Shown: positions 18,739 to 27,080, counted from the stretch's first letter. The stretch is 64,000 nucleotides of DNA from Hyphomonas sp. (GCF_017792385.1 NZ_CP051230.1:1984001-2048000), one strand, 5' to 3'. Program-made: numbers and translations. Notes: a model not told the origin generated them from the letters alone.

Positions 18739-20121
18739 ATGACGAGACTGGTCAGCGACGCCATTCTTGAGGATACCGGCGCGGAACTGCCGGCAAACCC
18801 ACTTGCCTATCCCATGCTGGAAACGGATTTCGAGCTGTGGAATCCGAATTCCTGGACGCAGGGCCACCCTTACGACCTCTATGCCCGAATGCGCAGCGAA
18901 GCGCCGGTCATGTGGTCCAGGATGGGGCGGGGCGGCACGGGCTTCTGGTCGGTCTCTCGCTATGAAGACATCAAGGCCGTCGAGCTGCAGCCGCAGATCT
19001 TTTCGTCAGAGCGGGGCGGGATCAATCTGGCCGTTCCGCCGCGCAAGCACTGGAAACCGGAAATTCTCGTGCGGGCGGCGATGGACAATCTGATTTCCAT
19101 GGACGAGCCGCGCCACATGCAGATGCGCATCCAGCAGAAGGATTTCTTCATTCCGGCCTATGTGAAGCAGCTGCGCGAAAAGGTCAGCGTCAAGGTCGAG
19201 TCATTGCTGGACGATCTGGAAGCGAACGGGCCGGAGGTCGATTTCGTCAAGCTGTTCTCGAACCAGTTGCCGCTGTTCACCCTGTGCGAAATGCTGGGCG
19301 TGGACGAGGCCGACCGCCAGAAGATTGTGCACTGGATGCATTATCTTGAAATGGCCAGCCAGTTCATGGCCAATCCATGGCGGACATTCCTGGGGGAGCC
19401 GCTGTTCCCGCTGCGCTTCAAGAAAGTGGTCGAGGACATGTTTGCCTATGGCGCGCAGGTGATGGCCGACCGCCGCGCCAATCCGCGGGAAGACCTGTTG
19501 ACCGTGATCGCCCATTCCAAGCTGGACGATGAAGACCTGCCACAGGAATTTCTCGATGGCTCCTGGTTGCTGATCATCTTTGCGGGCAATGACACGACGC
19601 GCAATTCGCTGTCTGGCACGATCAAGCTGATGACCGAATGGCCGGACCAGCGCGCCATGGTGCTGGACGATCCGTCGCTGATCCCGCGCATGTCGGATGA
19701 GGCGCTGCGCCTGATTTCGCCGGTGAAACACATGCGCCGCACCGCGCTGGAAGATACCGAACTGAACGGCCAGCGGATCGCCAGGGATGAGAAAGTGGTC
19801 ATGTGGTATGGCGCAGGCAATCGGGATGCGGACATCTTCCCGGACCCGGACCGGTTCGACATGATGCGCGACAATGTCGACAAGCATATTGCCTTCGGCC
19901 ATGGCATCCATAAATGCCTCGGCTCCCGCGTGGCGCAGATGCAGCTGCGTGTGGCCTATGAGCAGATTTTCCAGCGCTTCCCGGACGTCGAGTTTACCGG
20001 AGAGATCAAATATGGGCCGAACGCGCTGGTCCACGCGATCTCGAAGCTGAAGGTCAATCTGTACGGCAAGGGCAAGTCGCGCCCGACCCGGGTGCAGGTC
20101 AAGGCGATGGAGACGGCCTAG
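18739..20121 (+). CDS. Cytochrome P450 (second of a divergent pair)
   Basis: A 460-residue soluble P450, transcribed away from the first, with 187 bases between the starts. Heme loop FGHGIHKCLGSRVAQ, ExxR in DEALRLISP, and a normal I-helix LIIFAGNDTTRNSLSG with Asp-Thr. The long N terminus (MTRLVSDAILEDTGAELPAN) and FELWNPNSWTQGHPYDLYARM resemble the CYP108/CYP125 type that acts on terpenoids or sterols, but I cannot name the substrate. GGAGGAAGCC precedes the ATG. Its stop codon overlaps that of the siderophore-interacting gene by 4 bases, tail to tail. Confidence 0.95.
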   Translation: MTRLVSDAILEDTGAELPANPLAYPMLETDFELWNPNSWTQGHPYDLYARMRSEAPVMWSRMGRGGTGFWSVSRYEDIKAVELQPQIFSSERGGINLAVPPRKHWKPEILVRAAMDNLISMDEPRHMQMRIQQKDFFIPAYVKQLREKVSVKVESLLDDLEANGPEVDFVKLFSNQLPLFTLCEMLGVDEADRQKIVHWMHYLEMASQFMANPWRTFLGEPLFPLRFKKVVEDMFAYGAQVMADRRANPREDLLTVIAHSKLDDEDLPQEFLDGSWLLIIFAGNDTTRNSLSGTIKLMTEWPDQRAMVLDDPSLIPRMSDEALRLISPVKHMRRTALEDTELNGQRIARDEKVVMWYGAGNRDADIFPDPDRFDMMRDNVDKHIAFGHGIHKCLGSRVAQMQLRVAYEQIFQRFPDVEFTGEIKYGPNALVHAISKLKVNLYGKGKSRPTRVQVKAMETA

Positions 20122-20888
20122 GCCGCCGCCTGCGCCTTGAACATCTTGTGTTCGGGTTCGATCAGTCCGAGTTTCCAGTAGGAGCTGACATAGGTCAGGT
20201 CCTTCCGTGTGGGGCGTTCCTTGCGGAAGAATGAACGCAAGGTGCCGGCGATCGAGAATTCGCCGGCCACGAATACGCTGGGCGCGCCGTCACGCCAGGT
20301 GACGGATCGGACAGCATCGATCAGCTCGTCACTCGGCGCGTGGGAGTCGGCCTTGATGATCCAGTGGATGTTGATTCCGGCTGGCGCACGCACGGGCTGG
20401 CGATCTGCCTCGCTGAGGATTTCGAAGAAGGCATCGCCGACCGCATGCTCTGGCAGGCCTTCGAGTTCGATGGCGGCCGCCGGGATGGCGGCCATGTCCG
20501 CCACGAACAGATGCCAGTCGGCCCCTTCGCCGGTGAATTTCAGCGTGCCGGGGCGCGAGATCAGGATACGGTCGCCAGCCTTGGCCTGTTTTGCCCACGG
20601 CCCGGCAATGCCCTCCTCGCCATGCACGACGAAATCGATGTCGAATTCCTGCACCTGCGGGCGGACATGGCGCAGCGTGTAGGTGCGCATCCGGGACTTG
20701 TAGGTGTCGGGATCGAAGACGGGCGGGCCAGCCTCGCCGAGGGCAGGGGCCAGAACTTTCAGGTATTGGCCGGGCGCGCCGAGCGTGAAATCTGCCGCGA
20801 ACTCTGACCGGAAGGTCAGGCGATACATGTGCGGGGTCAGCTGCTGAGTGCGCAGGACAAGGGCTTCGGCGAAACCGGGTGAGGACAT
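20118..20888 (-). CDS. Siderophore-interacting protein (FAD-dependent ferric-siderophore reductase)
   Basis: SIP-family proteins reduce ferric siderophores in the cytosol to free the iron. The 256-residue protein has the FAD-binding beta-barrel, with RTYTLRHVRP near residue 70 and DFVVHGEEGIAGPWAKQAKAGD, which match the ViuB/YqjH signature (RxYTxR and HG..GpassWA). Its C-terminal NAD(P)H-binding half includes FVAGEFSIAGTLRSFFRKE and ends with the YVSSYWKLG signature. A perfect 19-bp palindrome of the Fur-box type lies 16 bases upstream of the ATG, which fits iron-repressed expression. No siderophore biosynthesis genes are in the window. Confidence 0.93.
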   Translation of the reverse strand: MSSPGFAEALVLRTQQLTPHMYRLTFRSEFAADFTLGAPGQYLKVLAPALGEAGPPVFDPDTYKSRMRTYTLRHVRPQVQEFDIDFVVHGEEGIAGPWAKQAKAGDRILISRPGTLKFTGEGADWHLFVADMAAIPAAAIELEGLPEHAVGDAFFEILSEADRQPVRAPAGINIHWIIKADSHAPSDELIDAVRSVTWRDGAPSVFVAGEFSIAGTLRSFFRKERPTRKDLTYVSSYWKLGLIEPEHKMFKAQAAA

Positions 20889-20904
20889 GGACAGGCATTC
20901 TTGT

Positions 20905-20923
20905 ATTGAGAATAATTCTCAAT
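20905..20923 (-). promoter_or_regulatory. Fur-box-like operator of the siderophore-interacting gene
   Basis: A perfect 19-bp palindrome ATTGAGAAT-A-ATTCTCAAT. Its core TGAGAATAATTCTCA matches the 7-1-7 Fur recognition pattern TGATAATNATTATCA at 13 of 15 positions. Its place directly before a gene for iron release supports control by Fur or a related iron regulator. Confidence 0.7.
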
Positions 20924-20994
20924 CACAGATATGGTCTGTGCAGGCGGGATCAAGGATGCGTGCGGATTTTGGCCTGAAATGGCGCGCTTTTGGC

Positions 20995-21426
20995 TCAGCC
21001 GAGGGCGCGGGGAATGCAGCTGGCGGTGGCCTGGGCGAGCAGGGCGCCGTCTTCGCGGCGCAGGAAGCCCTGGGTGAAGATGCCGGCGCGCCCCCGCCGG
21101 ACGCACTCGCCACGGCCGATCAGGCGCTGGCCGACAGGAACGGGCCGGATATAGCTGGTCGTCATCTGCAGGGTGGGCGCCATGGCCGGGCCGTCCTGTA
21201 CGATCGAGCCGGCAATGCTCATCACCTCGTCCAGCATGGCAGAGACAAAGCCGCCCTGACCGTCGCCGGCCGGATTGCCCGCTTCGGGGGGCAGGGTGAA
21301 GGCGGCCTCGACCCAGCCTTCCTTCACATCCAGATCAACCAGTTGAAAATTGAGAAACTTCGCAGCGGCAGGCAGGTCGTCGCGCGTCAGGAGATCCTGC
21401 CAGAAGGCGCGCTTGTCGAATCCCAT
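20995..21426 (-). CDS. PaaI-type hotdog-fold thioesterase (downstream gene of pair)
   Basis: A 143-residue hotdog protein. The central segment GDGQGGFVSAMLDEVMSIAG holds the conserved GG-x-[ILV]-x-x-x-[ML]-D motif of the PaaI/4HBT family, and TTSYIRPVPVGQRLIG is the paired strand region. Members hydrolyse acyl- or aryl-CoA thioesters. The start overlaps the stop of the upstream paralogue by one base (TGATG), so the two are translationally coupled, perhaps forming a heteromer. Confidence 0.85.
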   Translation of the reverse strand: MGFDKRAFWQDLLTRDDLPAAAKFLNFQLVDLDVKEGWVEAAFTLPPEAGNPAGDGQGGFVSAMLDEVMSIAGSIVQDGPAMAPTLQMTTSYIRPVPVGQRLIGRGECVRRGRAGIFTQGFLRREDGALLAQATASCIPRALG

Positions 21427-21881
21427 CAGCCCAGCCGCTTGAACAGCATCGGGATGGCCGTGGCGGTCGCCTTGGCGACCAGCTTGCCGTCAGCGTCAAA
21501 ACATTCGGCCTCCATGAAGGCGGCCGACTTGCCCATGCGCAGGATGCGGGCGTCGACGCTAGCCTTGCCAGGCATCAGACGACGCAGATAGCTGGTCTTC
21601 ATCTCAAGCGTTGGCGCCGTCATCGTGATGTTGGAAGCAATGATCACGCAGGTGCTCATCGCTTCGTCCATCATGGCGGAGATGAAGCCGCCCTGCACCG
21701 CGCCGGTCGGGTTTGCGAAACTTGGCGAGACATCGAAGTCCATGCGGATGCGCTGGGCGTCCTGTTCGACCTCGACGAGGCGCATGCCGAGCGTGTCGGA
21801 GCAGGGCGGGCGCTTCTTCGAGTTCTGGAAGCGTGCGAGCATCTCGGCGTCCGAGACGCGGGGTTTTTCCGTGTCAGACAT
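21426..21881 (-). CDS. PaaI-type hotdog-fold thioesterase (upstream gene of pair)
   Basis: A 151-residue paralogue of the next gene: GAVQGGFISAMMDEAMSTCV is the equivalent active-site helix and KTSYLRRLMPGKASVDARIL the following strands. The N terminus carries an extra charged stretch (RVSDAEMLARFQNSKKRPPC). Two adjacent, similar hotdog genes with coupled start/stop probably arose by tandem duplication. The acyl-CoA substrate cannot be predicted. Confidence 0.85.
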   Translation of the reverse strand: MSDTEKPRVSDAEMLARFQNSKKRPPCSDTLGMRLVEVEQDAQRIRMDFDVSPSFANPTGAVQGGFISAMMDEAMSTCVIIASNITMTAPTLEMKTSYLRRLMPGKASVDARILRMGKSAAFMEAECFDADGKLVAKATATAIPMLFKRLG

Positions 21882-21896
21882 GGAATGTGCCGGGCC

Positions 21897-22373
21897 CTAT
21901 TTCCGGCGGAATGCGTCGAGATTGACGACCGTGCCGGGCTCATCCTCTGCGGGCGCGGCGCTGCCGGCTTCCGGCGCATCCATTTCCCCGGCAGGCGAAA
22001 TGACGGAGGCGTCCTTGTCGGGCGATTCGAAGGTAAGGCCGAAATTGACGGACGGGTCGACGAAGCGCGTGATGGCTGCGTACGGGATGTGCAGATGCTG
22101 TGGCACGCCGGAGAATTTGAGGATGATCTCGAAATGGCTGTCATGCACTTCGAGGTCCCAATACTGATGCTGGATGACGATGGTCATCTCTTCCGGAAAC
22201 CGCTCGATCAGATAGTCGGCGATCTTCACGCCCGGCGCGCGGGTGCGGAAGGTGAGGTAGAAATGATGCTCGCCCGGCAGGCCGTTGCTGTTGCAGCCTT
22301 GGCGCAGGGCTTCGCGGACGACGCCGCGCATGGCTGCCTGGGTGAGTGCTTCGTAGCCGATATAGTCAGTCAT
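21897..22373 (-). CDS. sspB: SspB-alpha, ClpXP proteolysis adaptor
   Basis: SspB tethers ssrA-tagged proteins and other substrates to ClpXP. This 158-residue protein begins MTDYIGYEALTQAAMRGVVRE and has the beta-rich tag-binding core (HHFYLTFRTRAPGV, IVIQHQYWDLEV, FSGVPQHLHIPYAAITRFVDPS) of the alphaproteobacterial SspB. It then has a disordered acidic linker and a short C-terminal ClpX-docking tail, VVNLDAFRRK. The tmRNA that makes its tagged substrates is also in this window, at about 30.0-30.3 kb. It is transcribed with the thioesterase genes but with a small gap. Confidence 0.93.
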   Translation of the reverse strand: MTDYIGYEALTQAAMRGVVREALRQGCNSNGLPGEHHFYLTFRTRAPGVKIADYLIERFPEEMTIVIQHQYWDLEVHDSHFEIILKFSGVPQHLHIPYAAITRFVDPSVNFGLTFESPDKDASVISPAGEMDAPEAGSAAPAEDEPGTVVNLDAFRRK

Positions 22374-22561
22374 GGGCGCGCCGTTTCCCCGGGTCTGTCA
22401 TGGTCTTTTCTGAGAGGCCTACAGTAAGGGCGCGGGCAGGGGGCCGCAACGGGCTTCGCACAAGGGGCGAGGAAAAAAATGCGGCTCGCGCGGCAGTCCT
22501 TGTGGATAAGTCCCTGTTGTCACAGGGGTCCGGACGGCCGCGCGGGCCATGTTAAATCCTG

Positions 22562-22738
22562 TTAGTAATTCGCCGGCGGGTCTGAAGCGGGAAAGGATTC
22601 GTCGAGTTCCTCATCCACTTCGTCCCATTCCTCGGGCGGGTGTTCCATGTTCTCCGCGCCTGCCGGGCGGACTTCCTTGTGATGGGGCGGCGTGTCGTCG
22701 TCACGCTTGCGGTCTTTCGGGTCAGCTTGCTGGGTCAT
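22562..22738 (-). CDS. Small acidic conserved protein with ESFPASDPPA C terminus
   Basis: A 58-residue, strongly charged protein whose C-terminal DEELDESFPASDPPANY is a motif seen at the end of many small proteins of unknown function in alphaproteobacteria. The start at 22738 was chosen over the ATG at 22753 because AGGAG lies 6 bases upstream. It is likely intrinsically disordered and no enzymatic role is suggested. Confidence 0.75.
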   Translation of the reverse strand: MTQQADPKDRKRDDDTPPHHKEVRPAGAENMEHPPEEWDEVDEELDESFPASDPPANY

Positions 22739-22854
22739 GGGATTCTCCTTCATGCCGGGTCAACGCATTCCGGCGCGGTTGGTTGCGTCGCGGCGCAATC
22801 CCTCTAGGCTGGAGACAGCAGACCGGAGCACCGGCACGAGGGAGGACACGACAC

Positions 22855-24096
22855 ATGATCACCATGCCGGAACAGGGGCGTGACTGGAGCGAGGTGCGCG
22901 CCGAAATGATCGCGCGCGGCGGAGGCGATGCGCAATGGCGCAACGGACGCACGGCGGTTTATGTCTTCAATGCCGGACCGGACATCTCGAAGGTCCAGCA
23001 CGAGGCCTATGGACTCTACATGGCGGAGAACGGGCTCGGCCCGCTGGCCTTTCCGAGCCTGGCGCAGATGGAGAAGGAGGTCATCGGCATGGGCCTCTCC
23101 CTGCTGCACGGGCCGGATGGGGCCACCGGGGCGATGACGTCGGGCGGCACCGATTCGATCACCATGGCGATGAAGACGGCGCGTGACTTTGCGCGCAGCC
23201 GGGGCCAGCCGCGCGAAGGCCAGAATGTCGTGCTGCCGCAATCGGCGCACCTGGCCTTCGACAAGGCGGCGCACCTGATGGATATCGAGATCCGGCGCGT
23301 GCCGCTGAAGACGGATGGCAGTTATGAAGCCGATCCGGCGGCGATGGGCGCGGCCGTGGATTCGGCCACGATCATGATGGTTGGCTCGGCCCCGAACTTT
23401 CCGCATGGCATCATCGATCCGATAGAGGAGCTGGGAGACGTGGCGGGCCAGAAGGATGTCTGGCTGCATGTCGATGCCTGCGTTGGCGGTTATTTCGCGC
23501 CCTTTGCACGGATGAATGGTGTGCCGGTGCCGGCCTTCGATTTCGAGGTGCCGGCCGTGAAGTCGATGAGCGCGGATTTGCACAAATACGGCTATTGCGC
23601 CAAGGGCGCCTCGACCGTGCTGTTCCGGTCCGAGGAATTCTACGCGCACATGCCGTTCGACATGGCCGGCTGGAGCGGCGCACCGATGAAGACGCCGACG
23701 CTGGCCGGTACACGGCCGGGCGGGGCGATCTCTGCGGCCTGGGGCGTGATGAACACGCTGGGCGTCGAAGGCTACAAAAGGCTGCAGGGTCAGGTCTGCG
23801 CGACACGCGAGACAATGGAGGAAGGGGTCAGGCGGCTCGGCTTCGAGATTGTCGGAAACCCGATGCTGGGCCTGATGGCCTTTTACCATCCCGATGCCCA
23901 TGCCTTCGCGGTGTATGGCGAAATCTTCCGGCGCGGCTGGTTTACCTCCGTGACCAAGGAGCCGCCGAGCCTGCACCTGATGCTGAGCCCGAAACATGCC
24001 GATGTGGCGGACGCGTATCTGGCTGATCTGGAAGCGAGCCTGGACGCCGTGAAGGCGGGCAAGGCCGGCGAGAAGGTCGAGGCGCGCTACAGCTAG
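22855..24096 (+). CDS. PLP-dependent decarboxylase/lyase, sphingosine-1-phosphate lyase-like
   Basis: A 413-residue group II PLP enzyme. The cofactor lysine is in SADLHKYGYCAKGAS, where HKYG and the following glycine-rich turn closely resemble eukaryotic and bacterial sphingosine-1-phosphate lyase. MTSGGTDSITMAM binds the PLP phosphate and WLHVDACVGGYFAPFA has the Asp that pairs with the pyridine nitrogen. S1P lyase cleaves phosphorylated long-chain bases into a fatty aldehyde and phosphoethanolamine; related amino acid decarboxylases remain possible. The ATG at 22855 has GGAGGA 8 bases upstream. The SDR gene follows after 27 bases, so the two probably form an operon. Confidence 0.85.
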   Translation: MITMPEQGRDWSEVRAEMIARGGGDAQWRNGRTAVYVFNAGPDISKVQHEAYGLYMAENGLGPLAFPSLAQMEKEVIGMGLSLLHGPDGATGAMTSGGTDSITMAMKTARDFARSRGQPREGQNVVLPQSAHLAFDKAAHLMDIEIRRVPLKTDGSYEADPAAMGAAVDSATIMMVGSAPNFPHGIIDPIEELGDVAGQKDVWLHVDACVGGYFAPFARMNGVPVPAFDFEVPAVKSMSADLHKYGYCAKGASTVLFRSEEFYAHMPFDMAGWSGAPMKTPTLAGTRPGGAISAAWGVMNTLGVEGYKRLQGQVCATRETMEEGVRRLGFEIVGNPMLGLMAFYHPDAHAFAVYGEIFRRGWFTSVTKEPPSLHLMLSPKHADVADAYLADLEASLDAVKAGKAGEKVEARYS

Positions 24097-24123
24097 ACGA
24101 CGGATAAAAGGGGAGGAGACGGG

Positions 24124-24990
24124 ATGGAAACCCGGGGCAGGACGGCGGTCATTACGGGCGGTGCAAGCGGCATCGGCGCGGCGTTGGCCGAGGCGATGGT
24201 GGCCGATGGCGGCCGTGTCGTGATCGTGGACATCAACAAGGACGCCGCCGAAGCGCAGGCGGCAAAGCTGGGCGATGCCGCCCGGGCCATTGCCTGCAAT
24301 GTGGCGGATGTTGCCGGCGTCGAGGCCATGGCCGGAGATGCCTGGGACTGGCTGGGCGGTGTGGACCTCGTTTTCGCCAATGCCGGGATCAGCGTGGCGC
24401 GTCCCCTGATGAAGGCCAGCGAGGCCGAATTCGACGTGACGATGGGCGTCAACCTGAAGGGCGTCTGGGCGACGGCGAAAGCGTTTGCTGCGCGGATGAT
24501 CGAGGCCGATCATGCCGGGCATCTCTGCCTGACCGCATCGGAACATGCGCTGGGCCTGCAGCATCCGGGCAACGGGTTCTACACGGCGTCGAAGCATGGC
24601 GTACTGGCGCTGGGGGATGTATTCCGCGCCGAGCTGCCAGAGAGCATCGGCGTCAGCGTGCTGTGCCCCGGCCTGACCGCAACCCACATGCCGGACACCA
24701 GCCCGGCGGCGACCGGGATGTCTGCCGATGAGGGCCGCAGCGCGCTGGCGCGCGCCGTGATGGCAGAAGGCAAACCGCCGCTGGAGGTGGCGCGGCACAC
24801 GCTGGACGAGATTGCGCGCGGCACATTCCTGATTGTGCCGGAACCGTCTGCCTGGCTGGCGGCGGAGAAGCGGGCCGATGAAGTCCGTGACGAATTTGCC
24901 CGGCAGGCCCCGATGGGACCGGATGCAATGAAGTATCATGTCGGCGCCGTGGTCGAGCGACTGAGAAAGTCAGGGCCCGGCTTGCTCTGA
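24124..24990 (+). CDS. SDR family NAD(P)-dependent oxidoreductase
   Basis: A classical short-chain dehydrogenase of 288 residues. Cofactor motif TGGASGIGAAL is at residues 11-21, NAG is in FANAGISVA, and the catalytic residues are Ser in LTASEHALG and the YTASK motif (Tyr-x-x-x-Lys). The Asp in VIVDINKD after the second strand suggests NAD over NADP. A C-terminal extension of about 40 residues (RADEVRDEFARQAPMG) is longer than in minimal SDRs. Its place 27 bases after the S1P-lyase-like gene suggests it could act on that enzyme's product, for example an aldehyde; this is inference. Confidence 0.9.
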   Translation: METRGRTAVITGGASGIGAALAEAMVADGGRVVIVDINKDAAEAQAAKLGDAARAIACNVADVAGVEAMAGDAWDWLGGVDLVFANAGISVARPLMKASEAEFDVTMGVNLKGVWATAKAFAARMIEADHAGHLCLTASEHALGLQHPGNGFYTASKHGVLALGDVFRAELPESIGVSVLCPGLTATHMPDTSPAATGMSADEGRSALARAVMAEGKPPLEVARHTLDEIARGTFLIVPEPSAWLAAEKRADEVRDEFARQAPMGPDAMKYHVGAVVERLRKSGPGLL

Positions 24991-25094
24991 CCGGATCGTG
25001 ATCGCCGCACACCGGCTTTCGCCTTGACCGACCCGGCAGCCTGCGGTTCTCTCTGGGTAGCGCTAACAAAAAGGCGACTTTCAGGGAGGCCTTC

Positions 25095-26306
25095 ATGACC
25101 GGTTTGATTCACTCTCGCAGGCAGTTCATCGCGCTGAGTTCCGCGACATTGGCGGCGGCCCCGTGGATCGCGGGCTGTGCCAGCGCGGAAGGCGGCGGCG
25201 CGATCCCGGCAAAGGCCATCGGCATGCCGTGGCCGAATTGGGGCGAACTGCCGGACAGTCCGCCGCCTGCACCAAAAGCGGGCAGCGTGGGCTTCGCGGT
25301 GATGGGACTGGGCGGTTATGGTATCGGCAAGGTGCTGCCCGCCCTGGCCGCCGCGGACCGGTGCCATGTCGCGGCAGTGGTGTCCGGCAACCCGGAAAAG
25401 GCGGCAAAGGTGGCCGCGGCCTATGGCCTGCCGGAAGATGCGATCTATTCGTATGAGGATTTTGACCGCATCGCGGAGGATGACCGCGTCGAAGCGGTCT
25501 ATAATGTGCTGCCGACGGGCCTGCACCTGGAATGGACGGAAAAGAGTTTTGCGGCCGGCAAGCATGTCCTGTGCGAAAAGCCGATGGCGATGTCAGCGGC
25601 AGAATGCGCGCAGATGATTGCCGCGTCCGAGGCCGCGAACCGCAAGCTGATGATTGCCTATCGCTGTCATTTCGAGCCGTTCAATTTGCGCGCCATGGCG
25701 CTGATGCGAGAGGGCGCAGTCGGCAAGATCAAGCATATCGAGACGGCACAGACCTATCGCATGGGGCCGACCAGCGTATCTGAAAACTGGCGCGTCGTGC
25801 GGGCGCTGGCCGGGGGTGGACCGCTGGAGGATTACGGCATCTATGGCCTTCAGTCTGCGCTCTACCTGTCCGGCGAGATGCCGGTGGCGGTAAAGGCCGT
25901 GACCGAACAGCCTGCGGGGGATCCGCGCTTCGAACAGATCTTTTCGAAAGTGACGACCGATCTGCGCTTCCCGTCCGGGGCCACGGCGCATCTGTTCACC
26001 TCCTATGATACCTCGCCCGGCAACAATATGGCGCGTGTGGACGGAGAGGCCGGCACTTTGCTGATGCAACCGGCAACCGGCTATGGCGGCCACAAGATGC
26101 GGCTGACGCGGGACGGCATGGTGGATGATCTGAACCCCGGCGATCCGAATGTGCAGTTTGCCCGCCAGTGCGATCATCTGGCCGATGCGATCCGCGATGA
26201 CACCGAGATCATCACGCCGGGCGAGATGGGCCTGCGCGACATGGCGTTGATCGAGGCGATCTACCGGTCTGCAGCGGAAGGGCGCGAGATTCCGCTGGAC
26301 CTGTAG
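25095..26306 (+). CDS. Tat-exported Gfo/Idh/MocA family oxidoreductase (probable lipoprotein)
   Basis: A 403-residue NAD(P)-dependent sugar or cyclitol oxidoreductase. The N terminus HSRRQFIALSSATLAAA is a twin-arginine signal, followed by the lipobox IAGC, so the folded protein with bound cofactor is probably exported and lipid-anchored. The Rossmann motif GLGGYGIGKVLPALAA begins near residue 73 and the family signature VLCEKPMAMSAAE near residue 157. The substrate domain follows (FEPFNLRAMALMREGAVGKI). The layout resembles periplasmic glucose-fructose oxidoreductase. It sits between the SDR and GST genes, with about 100 bases on either side. Confidence 0.88.
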   Translation: MTGLIHSRRQFIALSSATLAAAPWIAGCASAEGGGAIPAKAIGMPWPNWGELPDSPPPAPKAGSVGFAVMGLGGYGIGKVLPALAAADRCHVAAVVSGNPEKAAKVAAAYGLPEDAIYSYEDFDRIAEDDRVEAVYNVLPTGLHLEWTEKSFAAGKHVLCEKPMAMSAAECAQMIAASEAANRKLMIAYRCHFEPFNLRAMALMREGAVGKIKHIETAQTYRMGPTSVSENWRVVRALAGGGPLEDYGIYGLQSALYLSGEMPVAVKAVTEQPAGDPRFEQIFSKVTTDLRFPSGATAHLFTSYDTSPGNNMARVDGEAGTLLMQPATGYGGHKMRLTRDGMVDDLNPGDPNVQFARQCDHLADAIRDDTEIITPGEMGLRDMALIEAIYRSAAEGREIPLDL

Positions 26307-26405
26307 CGGGAAATTCGCATTTCCCCCACGTGATCCCGGCTGGACGCGGACGCGCCGCGCCCTACAGTCTGACCTGTCATTCCTGTTGGGCTGAGGGGCC
26401 AATCC

Positions 26406-27077
26406 ATGATCACGCTGCATCATCTCGAAAAGTCGCAATCCATCCGCATCCTGTGGCTGCTGGAAGAGCTGGGTGTGCCGTATGAGGTCAAACTGTATGA
26501 CCGCGACCCGAAAACACGGCTGGCCCCGGCAGAATACAAGGCCGTATCGCCACTCGGCACCGCGCCCTGTATCAGTGAAGGCGATGTCACGCTGGCGGAG
26601 ACCAATGCGATTGTCGACTATATCCTGGACAAGCATGATGATGGGCGTCTGCGCCCGGCGCCGGGCACGCCGAACCGGGCGGACTATCTGTTCTGGTTCC
26701 ACGCCTCGCAAGGCAGCCTGCAACCCTTGCTGACCAACAAATTCGTCATGATGGCGATGACGGCCCGGGCGCCCTTTTTCCTGAAGCCAGCCGCGAAGAT
26801 GCTGGTCGGCGGCCTGGACAAGGCCTTTTTCGGGCCGCGCCTCAGCGCCTTCATGACCGAGATAGAGAAAGCATTGGGCAAACATACCTGGTTTGCCGGC
26901 GACACTCTGACCGCCGCCGACATCGTGATGGGGTATTCCATGGAGCTGGCCGCGCACCGGGCCGGAATGGATGCCGGAAACTATCCGAATGCGCACCGTT
27001 TCCTGCAGCAGATGCGGGCCTATCCCTCCTATCAGCGCGCGCTGGAGAAGGATGGCAAGGGCACGATCCTGCTCTAG
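26406..27077 (+). CDS. Glutathione S-transferase family protein
   Basis: A 223-residue GST. The N-terminal thioredoxin-like domain (about residues 1-80) begins MITLHHLEKSQSIRILWLLEEL, with SQSIR in the position of the catalytic Ser. The cis-Pro region is GTAPCIS and the glutathione-binding segment is LAETNAIVDYILDKH. The C-terminal helical domain runs from about 90 to 215 and includes TWFAGDTLTAADIVMGYSME, the N-capping box. It conjugates or reduces with glutathione; the substrate is unknown. Convergent with the amidase gene, 3 bases apart. Confidence 0.92.
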   Translation: MITLHHLEKSQSIRILWLLEELGVPYEVKLYDRDPKTRLAPAEYKAVSPLGTAPCISEGDVTLAETNAIVDYILDKHDDGRLRPAPGTPNRADYLFWFHASQGSLQPLLTNKFVMMAMTARAPFFLKPAAKMLVGGLDKAFFGPRLSAFMTEIEKALGKHTWFAGDTLTAADIVMGYSMELAAHRAGMDAGNYPNAHRFLQQMRAYPSYQRALEKDGKGTILL

Positions 27078-27080
27078 CGC

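Noticed and set aside
22804..24939. A 711-codon open frame antisense to the S1P-lyase-like and SDR genes
   Set aside because: Same artefact of high GC content: it spans two real genes with correct start sites and clear catalytic motifs.
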